From NCBI RefSeq assembly GCF_001746365.1, contig NZ_MJAJ01000014.1:1301-65300 (forward strand): a stretch of DNA of 64,000 nt, in the 5' to 3' direction. This DNA comes from Streptomyces sp. LUP30. Lineage in GTDB: Bacteria; Actinomycetota; Actinomycetes; Streptomycetales; Streptomycetaceae. The translations under genes were made by a program, and so were the position numbers. Each line of letters starts with the position of its first letter. The first letter of the stretch is position 1. Below the pieces are notes generated by a model, which searched no databases, had not been told where the DNA came from, and saw nothing but the letters and a program-made list of their open reading frames with translations. Shown here one piece after another: positions 16,208-24,740 of the stretch.

Positions 16208-16485
16208 GGCTGCTGGCGTTCTACGACTTCCCCGCCGAGCACTGGGTCCATCTGCGGACTACGAACCCGATTGAGTCGGCGTTCTCCACGGTCAAGCTAC
16301 GGACCAAGGTCACCCGCGGGGCCGGAAGCCCGGCCGCCGCCCTCGCGATGGTATTCAAGCTCGTGGAGTCCGCCCAGGCCCGCTGGCGGGCGATCACCGG
16401 ATCTCACCTTGTGCCCCTGGTCCGTGCTGGCGCCAGGTTCGAGAATGGCATCCTCGTCGAACGCACTGAAACGCGGGCTGCGTGA
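16208..16485 (+). pseudogene. IS256-family (mutator) transposase, C-terminal relic
   Basis: The frame reads LAFYDFPAEHWVHLRTTNPI, ESAFSTVKLRTKVTRGAGSP and ALAMVFKLVESAQARWRAIT, the conserved C-terminus of IS256 transposases including the catalytic Glu region (NPIES). It ends at TGA 16483-16485. The first about 300 residues and the inverted repeats are missing; the piece is fused to the GNAT stub. Confidence 0.82.
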
Positions 16486-16514
16486 GGCCGTGGGGCTGGG
16501 GAGGCGCAAGAACC

Positions 16515-17030
16515 GTGGCGATCTGTTTCGAACTCGTGGTGAACTTTGGCGACGACGCCGAGGCGGCACAGGCTGCCGCCCGCATTGACCCCAAGCCATG
16601 GGTGCTTCGCGCGGGCGCCCACCGCATCCCTCTCCACCGGCCGATGCTGGCGAAGGTGGGCTCATGCATCGAGCTCTCGATCCTGCCCGTGGCCGTCAGC
16701 TGGGGTTGTGGCCTGGACGGCAGCCTCCCCAGATTCCAGCTCACCGCAGCAGAGCTGACCGAACTGGGACACCAACTCTACGAACTGCTCGCGCAGTTCC
16801 GCGGATATGTCGCCGCCAAGGTCGGCTGGGATCCGGAATCTTTCCTGGACCCCGCCGAGCTCAGAAGCGAGTGGTCAGACGAACTGAACGACGGCAGCAT
16901 CCACGGGCTCGTGCTCTGCGAAAAGCTGTATGCCGAACTCGACCCGAGCGCCGACTACGAAGCGTTCCAGCCCGGATACCGGTGGATACCGTATCGCGGG
17001 GAGGAACCGAGCAACCTCACGACCGACTGA
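16515..17030 (+). CDS. Hypothetical protein (171 aa)
   Basis: A soluble protein with no signal peptide. The GTG at 16515 (VAICFELVVNFGDDAEAAQA) gives a sensible N-terminus; an in-frame start further upstream would lie inside the IS256 relic. The body has helix-rich stretches (LTAAELTELGHQLYELLAQF) and a tail WIPYRGEEPSNLTTD. I do not recognise a family. Codon usage is less extreme than in its neighbours (several NNA/NNT codons), consistent with acquired DNA. Confidence 0.5.
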   Translation: MAICFELVVNFGDDAEAAQAAARIDPKPWVLRAGAHRIPLHRPMLAKVGSCIELSILPVAVSWGCGLDGSLPRFQLTAAELTELGHQLYELLAQFRGYVAAKVGWDPESFLDPAELRSEWSDELNDGSIHGLVLCEKLYAELDPSADYEAFQPGYRWIPYRGEEPSNLTTD

Positions 17031-17186
17031 CGAAACAAGCCCTATCCAGGGCGACTCATCCACGCATATTGACAATTACTCTCGGCAGCACCCGCTGGGA
17101 ACGGTCCGACCAAGATCAATTTCGCCGGGATTTCCTGTACCCCAACTGCTCGCACCCGGGCTCGAGCGGCGTGGTGAGTTCTGTTC

Positions 17187-18188
17187 TCACCGCGCCGGGC
17201 CGGTTGCTGGTCCTGTGGTGCGTGCGGCGTGGGCATAGCGGGTGGCGAGGTCCCCGAATGCGGTGGCCAGTTGGGGTGGGCCGATGACTTCGATATCGGT
17301 GTCGAAGCGGCCGATGGCGGCGGCGAGTCCGGTCCATGACCAGGAGCCGAGGATGAGCCGGCAATGACGGGACCCGAGTTCCTCGACGATTCCGTCTTGG
17401 GCGAAGGGCGCGACATCGGCGGCCGGGAGGCGGAGGATGACTTCGCCTTGGCAGGGCCAGTCGGTGGTGGTGCCGTCGTTGCCGCGGAATCGGCTGGTGA
17501 CGAAGGTGGAGACGCTGCCGCCGGGGAGGGCACGAGGGGTGAAGCGGGGGCCGGTGGGTGTGCGGGGCTGGATGCGGCCGACGCGGAAGGTGCGCCAGTC
17601 CTCGCGGTGGAGGTCCCAGGCCACGAGGTACCAGCGATGACGCCAGGTGACCAGGTGGTGGGGTTGTACGCGGCGGACGTCATCGGCCGAGGTGCTTGGC
17701 CCCGGGGCGTAGTCGAAGCGCAGTTCCTCGCGGGCGTGGATGGCGCGGCTCAGGTCCATCAGGACCTGAGCGTCGACCTGAAGGGTGTCGCCGGCCGCCG
17801 CGGGCGGGTGGACCGCGGTGATGTGCAACAGGTCGATGCGGTGGCGCAGGCGGGGTGGCATGACCTGGCGGAGGGTGGCCAGCGCGCGGGTGGCGTCTTC
17901 AGCGACGGCGGTGCCGGCGGCCGCGGTCTGCAGCGCGACGGCCAGGGCGACGGCCTGGTCGTCGTCGAACAGCATGGGCGGCAGATGCGTGCCGGCCTCC
18001 AGGCGGTAGCCGCCGGCCGGTCCTTTGAGGGTCTTGATCGGGTAGTCGAGTTCGCGCAGACGGTCGATGTCACGGCGCACCGTGCGTGAGGTGATGCCGA
18101 GACGCTCGGCGAGATCATCGCCGGACCAGTCACGGGGCGTTTGAAGCAGCGAGAGCAGCGCGAGCAACCGGGCGGATGTCTTATGCAT
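17187..18188 (-). CDS. WYL-domain transcriptional regulator (YafY type)
   Basis: About 333 residues. It has an N-terminal HTH_11 winged helix (LLALLSLLQTPRDWSGDDLA, GITSRTVRRDIDRLRELDYP, IKTLKGPAGGYRL), a central WYL domain with HHLVTWRHRWYLVAWDLHRE and RTFRVGRI, and a C-terminal WCX extension. WYL regulators sense nucleic-acid-like or small ligands. ATG 18188 is preferred to 18197 because an AGGGAG ribosome-binding site is well spaced for it. It is divergent from a PhnB-type VOC gene, a pairing common in Streptomyces and suggesting regulation of that gene. Confidence 0.9.
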   Translation of the reverse strand: MHKTSARLLALLSLLQTPRDWSGDDLAERLGITSRTVRRDIDRLRELDYPIKTLKGPAGGYRLEAGTHLPPMLFDDDQAVALAVALQTAAAGTAVAEDATRALATLRQVMPPRLRHRIDLLHITAVHPPAAAGDTLQVDAQVLMDLSRAIHAREELRFDYAPGPSTSADDVRRVQPHHLVTWRHRWYLVAWDLHREDWRTFRVGRIQPRTPTGPRFTPRALPGGSVSTFVTSRFRGNDGTTTDWPCQGEVILRLPAADVAPFAQDGIVEELGSRHCRLILGSWSWTGLAAAIGRFDTDIEVIGPPQLATAFGDLATRYAHAARTTGPATGPAR

Positions 18189-18346
18189 GGCACCCATACT
18201 CCCTGGAGTACCGGACACGCCCTGTCCTCTACCTCTGCCATCGTGGCATACGAGCCGTTCGGGACGCATCGCTCCTGGTCACGGCAGCCGCCGCTGGAGC
18301 TGGAACGGTCGGCGGTGTATTCATCACATCGAGCAAGGAGCAGGTC

Positions 18347-18769
18347 ATGTCCGTCACGACCACCACTCACCTGAACTTCCGGGGCACCGCACGTGAGGCG
18401 CTGGACTTCTACCGATCCGTCTTCGGCGGACGTACCGTCGCGGTCACCTACAAGGACGCGGGCGCCGTGCAGGATGAGAGCGAGGCGGACTGGGTGATGT
18501 GGGGCGAGGTGGCCGGCGACAACGGCTTCCACGTCATGGCCTACGACGTGCCCTCGCATCTGCCCTGGAGCCAGGGCGAGAAGCCGTTCTTCGTCTCCGT
18601 GCGCGGCGACGACACCGAGGAGATCAGCGCCCTGTGGGGCAAGCTCGCCGAAGGTTCGACGATCGTGCGTCCGCTGGAGCCTGCGCAGTGGGCGCCGCTG
18701 TACGGCATGCTCACCGACCGCTTCGGCATCACCTGGGTCCTGGACGTCACCGCTTCGTACAACGGCTGA
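18347..18769 (+). CDS. VOC protein, PhnB/3-demethylubiquinone-methyltransferase-like
   Basis: A 140-residue single VOC domain protein of the PhnB group: HLNFRGTAREALDFYRSVFG at the start, WVMWGEVAGDNGFHVMAYDV in the middle, and the family end WAPLYGMLTDRFGITWVLDV. ATG 18347 follows AAGGAG by 6 bp. Members are dimers of mostly unknown substrate, annotated as glyoxalase-like. It is divergent from the WYL regulator, and a strong hairpin ends the transcript at 18791-18841. Confidence 0.9.
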   Translation: MSVTTTTHLNFRGTAREALDFYRSVFGGRTVAVTYKDAGAVQDESEADWVMWGEVAGDNGFHVMAYDVPSHLPWSQGEKPFFVSVRGDDTEEISALWGKLAEGSTIVRPLEPAQWAPLYGMLTDRFGITWVLDVTASYNG

Positions 18770-18790
18770 ACAACCGACCGACCTGACATG

Positions 18791-18841
18791 CCTGCGCCGT
18801 CCGGGCCGCCGCGACCGCACGGGCGGCCCGGACGGCGCAGG
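18791..18841 (+). terminator. Strong hairpin terminator
   Basis: A perfect 20-bp stem (18791-18810 with 18822-18841) and an 11-nt loop, 22 bp after the VOC gene. It is among the longest perfect hairpins in the window and overlaps the 5' region of the aldo-keto reductase transcript. Confidence 0.85.
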
Positions 18842-18879
18842 CACCGAACACGTACGGCAGCGGAAGGAAATGGGGCACC

Positions 18880-19911
18880 GTGAGGATACGGAAGCTGGGA
18901 CGGACCGGCATCGAAGTCAGTGCCTACTGCCTGGGAACCATGATGTTCGGCAAGATGGGCAATCCTGATCACGACGACTGTGTGCGCATGATCCACCGGG
19001 CGCTGGATGCGGGCATCAATTTCGTCGACACCGCTGATGTGTACGGATACAGCGAGACCGAGGAGATCGTCGGAAAGGCCCTCAAAGGGCGCCGCGACGA
19101 GGTGGTGCCGGCAACCAAGTTCAACGGACCGATGGGCGAGGACCCCAACCGCAGCGGCAGCTCCCGGCGCTGGGTCGTCCAGGCGGTCGAGGGCTCACTG
19201 AAGCGGCTGCAAACCGACTACATCGACGTGTACCAGATCCACCATCCCGACCCGCACACCGACCTCGAGGAGACTCTGTCCGCGCTCACCGACCTCGTGC
19301 GTGCCGGGAAGGTTCGCGCGATCGGCTCCTCCAACCTGCCGGCCTCGGACATCGTCGAGGCCCAGTGGGTCTCCCGACAGCGTGGACAGCACCGCCTGCG
19401 AACCGAGCAGCCCACCTACTCCATCCTCAACCGCGGCATCGAGCGGGAGGTCCTGCCCACCTGCCGCCGCTTCGGCCTCGGCGTTCTGGTGTGGAGTCCG
19501 TTGGCCATGGGACTGCTCACGGGCCGCTACCGCAAGAACGCCCCGCGGCCCGGCAACGCCCGCGTGCAGTGGGTCTCCCGGCATCTCACCGACGAACGCA
19601 AGCTTGACGCGGTGGAGCAGCTGCTCACCCTCGCCGAAGAAACCGGTCACTCCCTCACGCACGTGGCCATGGCCTTCGCCACCAGCCACCCCGACGTCAC
19701 CGCCGCCATCATCGGCCCGCGCACCATGGACCAGCTGGACGACCTGCTCGTCGGCGCCACCCTGACCCTCGACGACGACATCCTCGACAAGATCGACGCA
19801 ATCGTCCCGCCCGGCACCGACATCAGCCCTCTGGACGTGTCCTACGTACCTCCCTCCCTCACCCGCACCGACCTGCGCCGGCGCCCGGCCCACGAGCGAG
19901 CCGCCGCGTGA
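18880..19911 (+). CDS. Aldo/keto reductase
   Basis: A 343-residue NADPH-dependent TIM-barrel reductase. The catalytic tetrad is visible: Asp50 and Tyr55 in FVDTADVYGYSE, Lys80 in VVPATKF and His in DVYQIHHPD. The cofactor-binding end reads AIIGPRTMDQLDDLLVGATL. GTG 18880 has an AAGGAA ribosome-binding site upstream. The substrate is unknown; related enzymes reduce aldehydes and ketones. The AlkZ-like gene starts 8 bp after its stop, so the two probably form an operon. Confidence 0.92.
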   Translation: MRIRKLGRTGIEVSAYCLGTMMFGKMGNPDHDDCVRMIHRALDAGINFVDTADVYGYSETEEIVGKALKGRRDEVVPATKFNGPMGEDPNRSGSSRRWVVQAVEGSLKRLQTDYIDVYQIHHPDPHTDLEETLSALTDLVRAGKVRAIGSSNLPASDIVEAQWVSRQRGQHRLRTEQPTYSILNRGIEREVLPTCRRFGLGVLVWSPLAMGLLTGRYRKNAPRPGNARVQWVSRHLTDERKLDAVEQLLTLAEETGHSLTHVAMAFATSHPDVTAAIIGPRTMDQLDDLLVGATLTLDDDILDKIDAIVPPGTDISPLDVSYVPPSLTRTDLRRRPAHERAAA

Positions 19912-19918
19912 GGATGCC

Positions 19919-21049
19919 ATGACTGTCCTTGACGCCCGCGCCCTCAATCGCGCCACCCTCGCCCGCCAGCACCTGCTCCAGCGCAGCGACACATCCGTGT
20001 CGGAGGCAGTGGCCCATCTGTGCGGCCTGCAGGCGCAGGATCCTCAGGAACCCTTCACCGGGCTGTGGTCCCGTCTGTCCGGCTTCAAGCCCGAGCAACT
20101 CGACGATGCGCTGACCGGCCGCGTGGTGGTGCGCACTCACCTGATGCGGCGCACCGTCCACCTCGTCACCGCCGACGACGCGCTCACCTGGCGAGCCCGC
20201 CACGACGCAATGCTGCGCCAGCGAGTGCTGGGAACCTACCGGCGTGAACTGACCGGCATCGACGTGGACGAGGTCGCCGCAGCCGGCCGCGCGGTCATGG
20301 CCGACCGGCAGCCCCGCACGATGACCGAGCTCGTACACGCTCTCGAAGACCGCTGGCCCGGCCCACCACATCGTGTCCTGGGCGAGCTGCTCGTCGCAGC
20401 CCTCATCCCGATGGCCCAACTCCCGCCCCGCGGCCTGTGGCACCGGAGCGCCGGCGTACGCAACCTGCCGTTGAGCACCTGGCTGGAACGGGACGTCGAC
20501 CCCCTGCCCGCCGATGGCAGTGATCCCGTCGGACAGCAACTGCTGCACCGCTACCTCGCCGCATACGGGCCCGCCGCCGGCACGGACCTACGTGCCTGGT
20601 GCGGCCTCGCCGGCCTTCCCGCCGCCATAAAAGCCGCCCGAGAAGAACTCGTCGTCTTCCGTGACGAACGCGGCCGCGAACTGCTCGACCTGCCCGACGC
20701 ACCCCGCCCCCACCCCGACACCCCCGCCCCCGTCCGGTTCCTCCCGGCCTTCGACAACGCCATCCTCGGCTACCACGACCGGAGCCGCATCATCGACGCC
20801 CCCCACCTCGGTCTGTCCGTCGCAGGCCACCGCACCGTCCTGGTCGACGGACGCGTCACCGCCACCTGGACCGTACGCAACCACCGACTCCACATCAGCC
20901 CCCTGCGCCCCCTCACCGCCCTGGAACAGGAAGCCGTTTGCGCCGAAGCCCAGGACCTGACCACCTTCCTGGACAACGACAACGAGCACATCCAACTCGA
21001 CACGAAAACTGACGATCCGACCACTCCCGGGGATCCGTCGTCGTACTGA
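19919..21049 (+). CDS. AlkZ-like winged-helix DNA glycosylase family protein (HTH_42)
   Basis: A 376-residue protein built from tandem winged helices. The QxQ motif of AlkZ-type glycosylases is present as Gln38-Ala-Gln40 in AHLCGLQAQDPQEPFTGLWS. Another family-typical piece is VVVRTHLMRRTVHLVTADDA, and LRAWCGLAGLPAAIKAAREE follows. AlkZ of Streptomyces sahachiroi unhooks crosslinks made by azinomycin; most Streptomyces paralogues (AlkX/YcaQ types) are general crosslink or alkylation repair enzymes. Without a linked genotoxin pathway it is best seen as a general repair paralogue. It immediately follows the aldo-keto reductase. Confidence 0.82.
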   Translation: MTVLDARALNRATLARQHLLQRSDTSVSEAVAHLCGLQAQDPQEPFTGLWSRLSGFKPEQLDDALTGRVVVRTHLMRRTVHLVTADDALTWRARHDAMLRQRVLGTYRRELTGIDVDEVAAAGRAVMADRQPRTMTELVHALEDRWPGPPHRVLGELLVAALIPMAQLPPRGLWHRSAGVRNLPLSTWLERDVDPLPADGSDPVGQQLLHRYLAAYGPAAGTDLRAWCGLAGLPAAIKAAREELVVFRDERGRELLDLPDAPRPHPDTPAPVRFLPAFDNAILGYHDRSRIIDAPHLGLSVAGHRTVLVDGRVTATWTVRNHRLHISPLRPLTALEQEAVCAEAQDLTTFLDNDNEHIQLDTKTDDPTTPGDPSSY

Positions 21050-21072
21050 TCAGGTGACTCCTTCGGGGAAGA

Positions 21073-21300
21073 TCACGCCTGGCCGTCGCCGGCTTGAAGG
21101 GGATGCTCTCCCTGCCGCGGACCTTCATGGAACGAGTACAGCGCCGCGAGCAGGGTGATCCGTACGTCCTCCGCCGTGTCACGGAAGCTCGAGGGGTACA
21201 TCTTGATCGCCCGCGCCCGCCAGGAGGCCATCAGCTTCTCCGAGCAGTCCGTGAACAACCCGTCGGGCAGGCCGACCTTGCGCACGTCGGTCAGCTTGGT
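21073..21300 (-). pseudogene. Tn3-family transposase, internal relic
   Basis: Leftward translation reads KVGLPDGLFTDCSEKLMASW, RARAIKMYPSSFRDTAEDVR and ITLLAALYSF, an internal block conserved in DUF4158-type Tn3 transposases (usually VRYTLLAALCW). The preceding ITKLTDV also fits. Nothing else of the transposase remains here. It has the same orientation as the C-terminal Tn3 relic at 6985-7320. Confidence 0.68.
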
Positions 21301-21858
21301 GATCTCCTGTCATGACATGACACAAGGAGCAGCGCGCGGGCCTTGCCACGACAGCAGCCGCAGGGCGCCGTGCCCGCTCCACCGAACCGCCGCGTGATCA
21401 AGCACCCGGCGTACGTCCGCGATCAACACGCTAGCCGATGAAAGTGCATCGCCTCCAACGCGAACTCGAACGCCAACGGTGCTGGGGACGTCCGAAACGA
21501 AGCCGCGTAACCAGAGCCGGTGACGTTCGTGGCCGTCGCACTGGACGCCCTTGCCGCACTCACCGATCGGCACGGACAGGCAGACATCGCCGCCGCCGTC
21601 CGGGCGCTGCGCATCGCCCCGAACGGTTCAGACCCGCCCTAGACGCCGAGGGAAACACCCGTCCCTGTAACCCGCCTGGCCGGGGCAGCGGCCTGGGCAC
21701 ACACCGACTCAGGACAGGCGGGCATGCAGATCACGGCGCTGCGCCATGCCGTCGATGGCCCCGGCCCCGGCGTCAGCTGCCGCTTCACCACTGCGGCGAT
21801 ATGCCCTGACCGCTGCTGCGGCTCGCCGCGCCGGCGTGTCCGATGCACGCTGGGAAAT
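21301..21858. other. Decayed region, unidentified
   Basis: 560 bp without an intact gene. A rightward piece at 21521-21642 (ALDALAALTDRHGQADIAAA, then VRALRIAPNGSDPP and a stop) and a leftward piece at 21330-21430 (ADVRRVLDHAAVRWSGHGAL) look coding, but neither has a start or an identifiable family. Confidence 0.4.
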
Positions 21859-22329
21859 GTGAGCAGCACGCCGATCGTCGTACACCCGCCCACAGACACG
21901 GGAGGCCGGAGGGTGACCGTGCACTCCCTTGGCCGGGACGAAATCCTCGGCACCGCCTACAGCGATCACGACCTGGTGGTGTTCCTCGAGGGCGCGGGCA
22001 TCCACGACGCCGACAGCATCCTGGACGACGACCGGTGGGTCGAGTGGCGCGGCGGCCGCGCACACCAGTGGAGCTGCCTGAAGACGCTCTGCGCCGGTCA
22101 CGGGCGGGCGTGGTCGGCTCGGTGGGAGTCCCCGACCATGAGCCCGACGACGGCTGGTCAGCGGGGATGGTTGCCCCGGCTGCGCTGCTGTGCTGTCGCT
22201 GCTGCCGTCAGTTCGGGGGTGACGTCAGGCGGGGGATGTCGGTGGGGTAGAGGTCGGGGCGGGTGCGGTGCAGGCGGGCGGGGTGGCGCCACCGGCCTGA
22301 AGTGTGAGGGCGACGGCAGGAACATCTGA
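21859..22329 (+). CDS. Small hypothetical protein, probably with a lost C-terminus
   Basis: The GTG at 21859 opens STPIVVHPPTDTGGRRVTVH, then ILGTAYSDHDLVVFLEGAGI and DDDRWVEWRGGRAHQW, a compact acidic protein of about 70 residues resembling short hypothetical proteins common in Streptomyces. After HQW (about 22072) composition changes abruptly to Cys/Gly/Arg-rich low complexity until 22329, which is not protein-like. The natural C-terminus has therefore probably been lost by frameshift or deletion. Confidence 0.45.
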   Translation: MSSTPIVVHPPTDTGGRRVTVHSLGRDEILGTAYSDHDLVVFLEGAGIHDADSILDDDRWVEWRGGRAHQWSCLKTLCAGHGRAWSARWESPTMSPTTAGQRGWLPRLRCCAVAAAVSSGVTSGGGCRWGRGRGGCGAGGRGGATGLKCEGDGRNI

Positions 22330-22483
22330 CGAGCCGTTCGGGCGCTGTCGCGAGCGGGCAACGAGCCGAACGTAGGCAACCGTCCCGACGGTCCTCACCA
22401 AGGTCTGGGGCGCAACGACCGCCGCGGCCGCGGCCATGCCGTCCAGCACAGGCCGACGCCTCGCCGAACCGCGTGCGTATCTC

Positions 22484-23047
22484 TCAGCGGGACCTGAGCC
22501 CGTCGACGACGACGTCCAGCATTCGGTTCAGCTGCGGGCGTTGCCCGGGTGCGCCGGCCACGGAGAGCAAACCGGCGAGGATGCCGCCTACCTCGACCGG
22601 GTCGATGTCGCTGCGCAGTTCTCCGGCTGTGGCGCCGGCCTCGAGCACCATCGCCAGGACCTGCTGGACCTCGTCGCAGACCGGTCCAGTGCCGAAGCGG
22701 CCGGAAGCGCTCATGGCGACCAGGGCCTCACAGATGCCGCGTCGTTCACCGGCCCAGTCGGCGAATCGGAGCATCCACGTGTGGAGGGCCTGAGCGGGCG
22801 GCTTGGCAGCCAGCAGGGTGCGCGCGTCTTCGCGCAAGGGCCGGATCTGGTCCCGGTAGACCTCTTCGACCAGATCCTCCCGGGTCGGGAAGTGCCGGTA
22901 CAGGGTGGCGTTGCCCACGCCCGCGCGTTTGGCGATCGCGTCCAGCGAGATCGCGCGTCCGGAGGCGAAGGCCTCGGCGGCCGTGGCGATCAGCTGCTCG
23001 CGGTTGCGCTGCGCGTCGGCGCGCAGGGTGCTGCGTGGAGGTGTCAT
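22484..23047 (-). CDS. TetR-family repressor
   Basis: A 187-residue TetR protein. The HTH reads NREQLIATAAEAFASGRAIS, LDAIAKRAGVGNATLYRHFP, and the ligand domain begins REDLVEEVYRDQIRPLREDA, with the GILAGLLSVAGAPGQRPQLN segment common in TetR regulators of SDR/AKR operons. The ATG at 23047 starts directly before TPPRSTLRADAQRN. It is divergent from a decayed SDR gene and an aldo-keto reductase; two identical-type palindromes between them (23091-23140) are its probable operators. Confidence 0.92.
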   Translation of the reverse strand: MTPPRSTLRADAQRNREQLIATAAEAFASGRAISLDAIAKRAGVGNATLYRHFPTREDLVEEVYRDQIRPLREDARTLLAAKPPAQALHTWMLRFADWAGERRGICEALVAMSASGRFGTGPVCDEVQQVLAMVLEAGATAGELRSDIDPVEVGGILAGLLSVAGAPGQRPQLNRMLDVVVDGLRSR

Positions 23048-23090
23048 GGCCTTCGCGATCGTGAGTGTCGGATGAGGCTCGGGAGCGATT

Positions 23091-23140
23091 CGGGGATGTC
23101 CCCGGTTCAGTGTACGGTGAGACAAGCGGGGAGGTCCCCG
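23091..23140. promoter_or_regulatory. Tandem TetR operators CGGGGA-NN-TCCCCG
   Basis: CGGGGATGTCCCCG (23091-23104) and CGGGGAGGTCCCCG (23127-23140) are near-identical 14-bp palindromes, 36 bp centre to centre. They lie 44 bp upstream of the TetR start and about 46 bp upstream of the SDR relic start, as expected for a repressor controlling both directions. Confidence 0.72.
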
Positions 23141-23185
23141 ATTACGGGTGCTCTCACCTATCGCCTCCGCGACGAAAGGTTTGCC

Positions 23186-23531
23186 ATGCCTACAGCTCTC
23201 CTCAGCGGGAACGACCGGGATCGGCAGAGCGACGACCGAGGTGCTGCACGCCCGCGGCACCAGGTCGCGGTCACCGGACAGAATCCCGATTCCCTCGCAC
23301 GAGCACGATCCGAGCTCCCCGACGACGTGCTCGTCGTCCGATCCGACGGCGCGTGCCCTCCGACACCGACGCCCTGATGGCAGCGGTGTCGGCGCGGTTC
23401 GGATCGCTGGACCTGCACTTCCTCGACGCCGGGAACTTCCGTGCGGCACCGGTTGCCCGGGTGCCGGAGGAATCGGCTACATCACCGGCCAGGACATCAC
23501 CGTGGCCGGCGGCTACGGGCTCGGCGCCTGA
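23186..23531 (+). pseudogene. SDR oxidoreductase, frameshifted and internally deleted
   Basis: An ATG at 23186 opens MPTALLS. The dinucleotide motif AGTTGIGRATTEVLHARG lies in a shifted frame, and HQVAVTGQNPDSLARARSEL returns to the first. DTDALMAAVSARFGSLDLHF then continues in a further frame. The middle of the enzyme, including SYK catalytic residues, is missing: the text jumps from RVPE to GYITGQDITVAGGYGLGA, the normal SDR end, and stops at 23531. It was evidently the first gene under the TetR operators. Confidence 0.78.
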
Positions 23532-23600
23532 AACCCGGGCTAGCCGGCCACCAATACGCACCTCTCGAACGCCACGAACCGCACCTCACAGGAGAACACG

Positions 23601-24671
23601 ATGGCACTCACTCTCGACACTTATCGGCTGCTGGGCCGTTCCGGACTCCGGGTCTCACCGCTGGCGCTGGGCACGGCGACTTTCGGCACCGAGTGGGGCT
23701 GGGGAGCCGAGCGCGACGAGGCGCGCAAGCTCTTCGACCGCTACACGGAGCTCGGCGGCAACTTCTTCGACACCGCCAGCACCTACACCAACGGCAGCTC
23801 CGAGCGACTGCTCGGCGAATTCGCTCGCACCCATCGCGACAAGATGGTGCTGGCGACGAAGTACTCGACGCTGCGCCGGCCCGGTGACCCGAATTCCGGG
23901 GGTGCCCACCGCAAGAGCATGCTGGCGTCGGTGGAAGCCAGTCTGCGACAGCTGAACACCGACTACATCGATCTTCTCTACGTGAACGTATGGGACTTCA
24001 GGACGCCGGTGGAGGAGATCCTGCGGGGCCTGGACGACCTGGTGAGGCAGGGCAAAGTACTGTACGTGGCGATCTCCAGCGCCCCGGCCTGGCAGGTGTC
24101 GCGCATGCAGGCGATCGCCGACCTGCGCGGCTGGTCGCCACTGGTCGCACTGGAGACCGAGTACAGCCTGATCGAGCGCACCGCGGAGCGCGACCTGATC
24201 CCGATGGCACGCGAGATGGGACTCGGCGTGGTCCCCTTCTCCCCGTTGGGCGGCGGAGTGCTCACCGGCAAGTACACCCGGGAGGACCAGAACCCGGCGG
24301 GCTCCGTTGTCGGCGAAACCGCCGGCAGCCGCAAGAGCCTCAACGTCGCCCTGGGATGGGTGACCGACCGCAACCTTGCCATTGCCGATGCGGTGAAGGA
24401 GGTGGCCTCGGAGCTGGGCCGCACACCCGCCCAGGTCGCACTGGCCTGGACCCTGGACGCCCCGGGCGTGACGGCACCCATCATCGGCGCACGCACCGTC
24501 GCGCAGCTGGAGGACAACCTGGGTGCCCTGCAGGTCGACCTCGCTCCTTCCCAGCTGGCCCGCCTCGACGAGGTCAGCGCCATCGACCTCGGCAATCCGC
24601 ACGACCTGCTCGCCAGCGATCACATCCGAACGGTCACCACAGGCGACATGAAGATCGAAACCCTCGGCTGA
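23601..24671 (+). CDS. Aldo/keto reductase with His-to-Asn change in the catalytic tetrad
   Basis: A 356-residue aldo-keto reductase. Asp57 and Tyr62 (FFDTASTYTNGS) and Lys87 (LATKYST) of the tetrad are present. The fourth residue, normally His in a YVHVWD-type strand, is Asn129 here (DYIDLLYVNVWDF). The NADPH-binding end is intact (PIIGARTVAQLEDNLGALQV). Loss of the His usually alters catalysis toward double-bond reduction or weakens it. A GGAGAA ribosome-binding site precedes ATG 23601. It follows the dead SDR under the TetR operators, so it is probably the only working enzyme of that operon. Confidence 0.9.
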   Translation: MALTLDTYRLLGRSGLRVSPLALGTATFGTEWGWGAERDEARKLFDRYTELGGNFFDTASTYTNGSSERLLGEFARTHRDKMVLATKYSTLRRPGDPNSGGAHRKSMLASVEASLRQLNTDYIDLLYVNVWDFRTPVEEILRGLDDLVRQGKVLYVAISSAPAWQVSRMQAIADLRGWSPLVALETEYSLIERTAERDLIPMAREMGLGVVPFSPLGGGVLTGKYTREDQNPAGSVVGETAGSRKSLNVALGWVTDRNLAIADAVKEVASELGRTPAQVALAWTLDAPGVTAPIIGARTVAQLEDNLGALQVDLAPSQLARLDEVSAIDLGNPHDLLASDHIRTVTTGDMKIETLG

Positions 24672-24740
24672 TCCGCTTCATGAACGGCGACGTCCCGATA
24701 TGGCGGCACGTATTTGATGATGGAACGGAGCAACCTCAGC

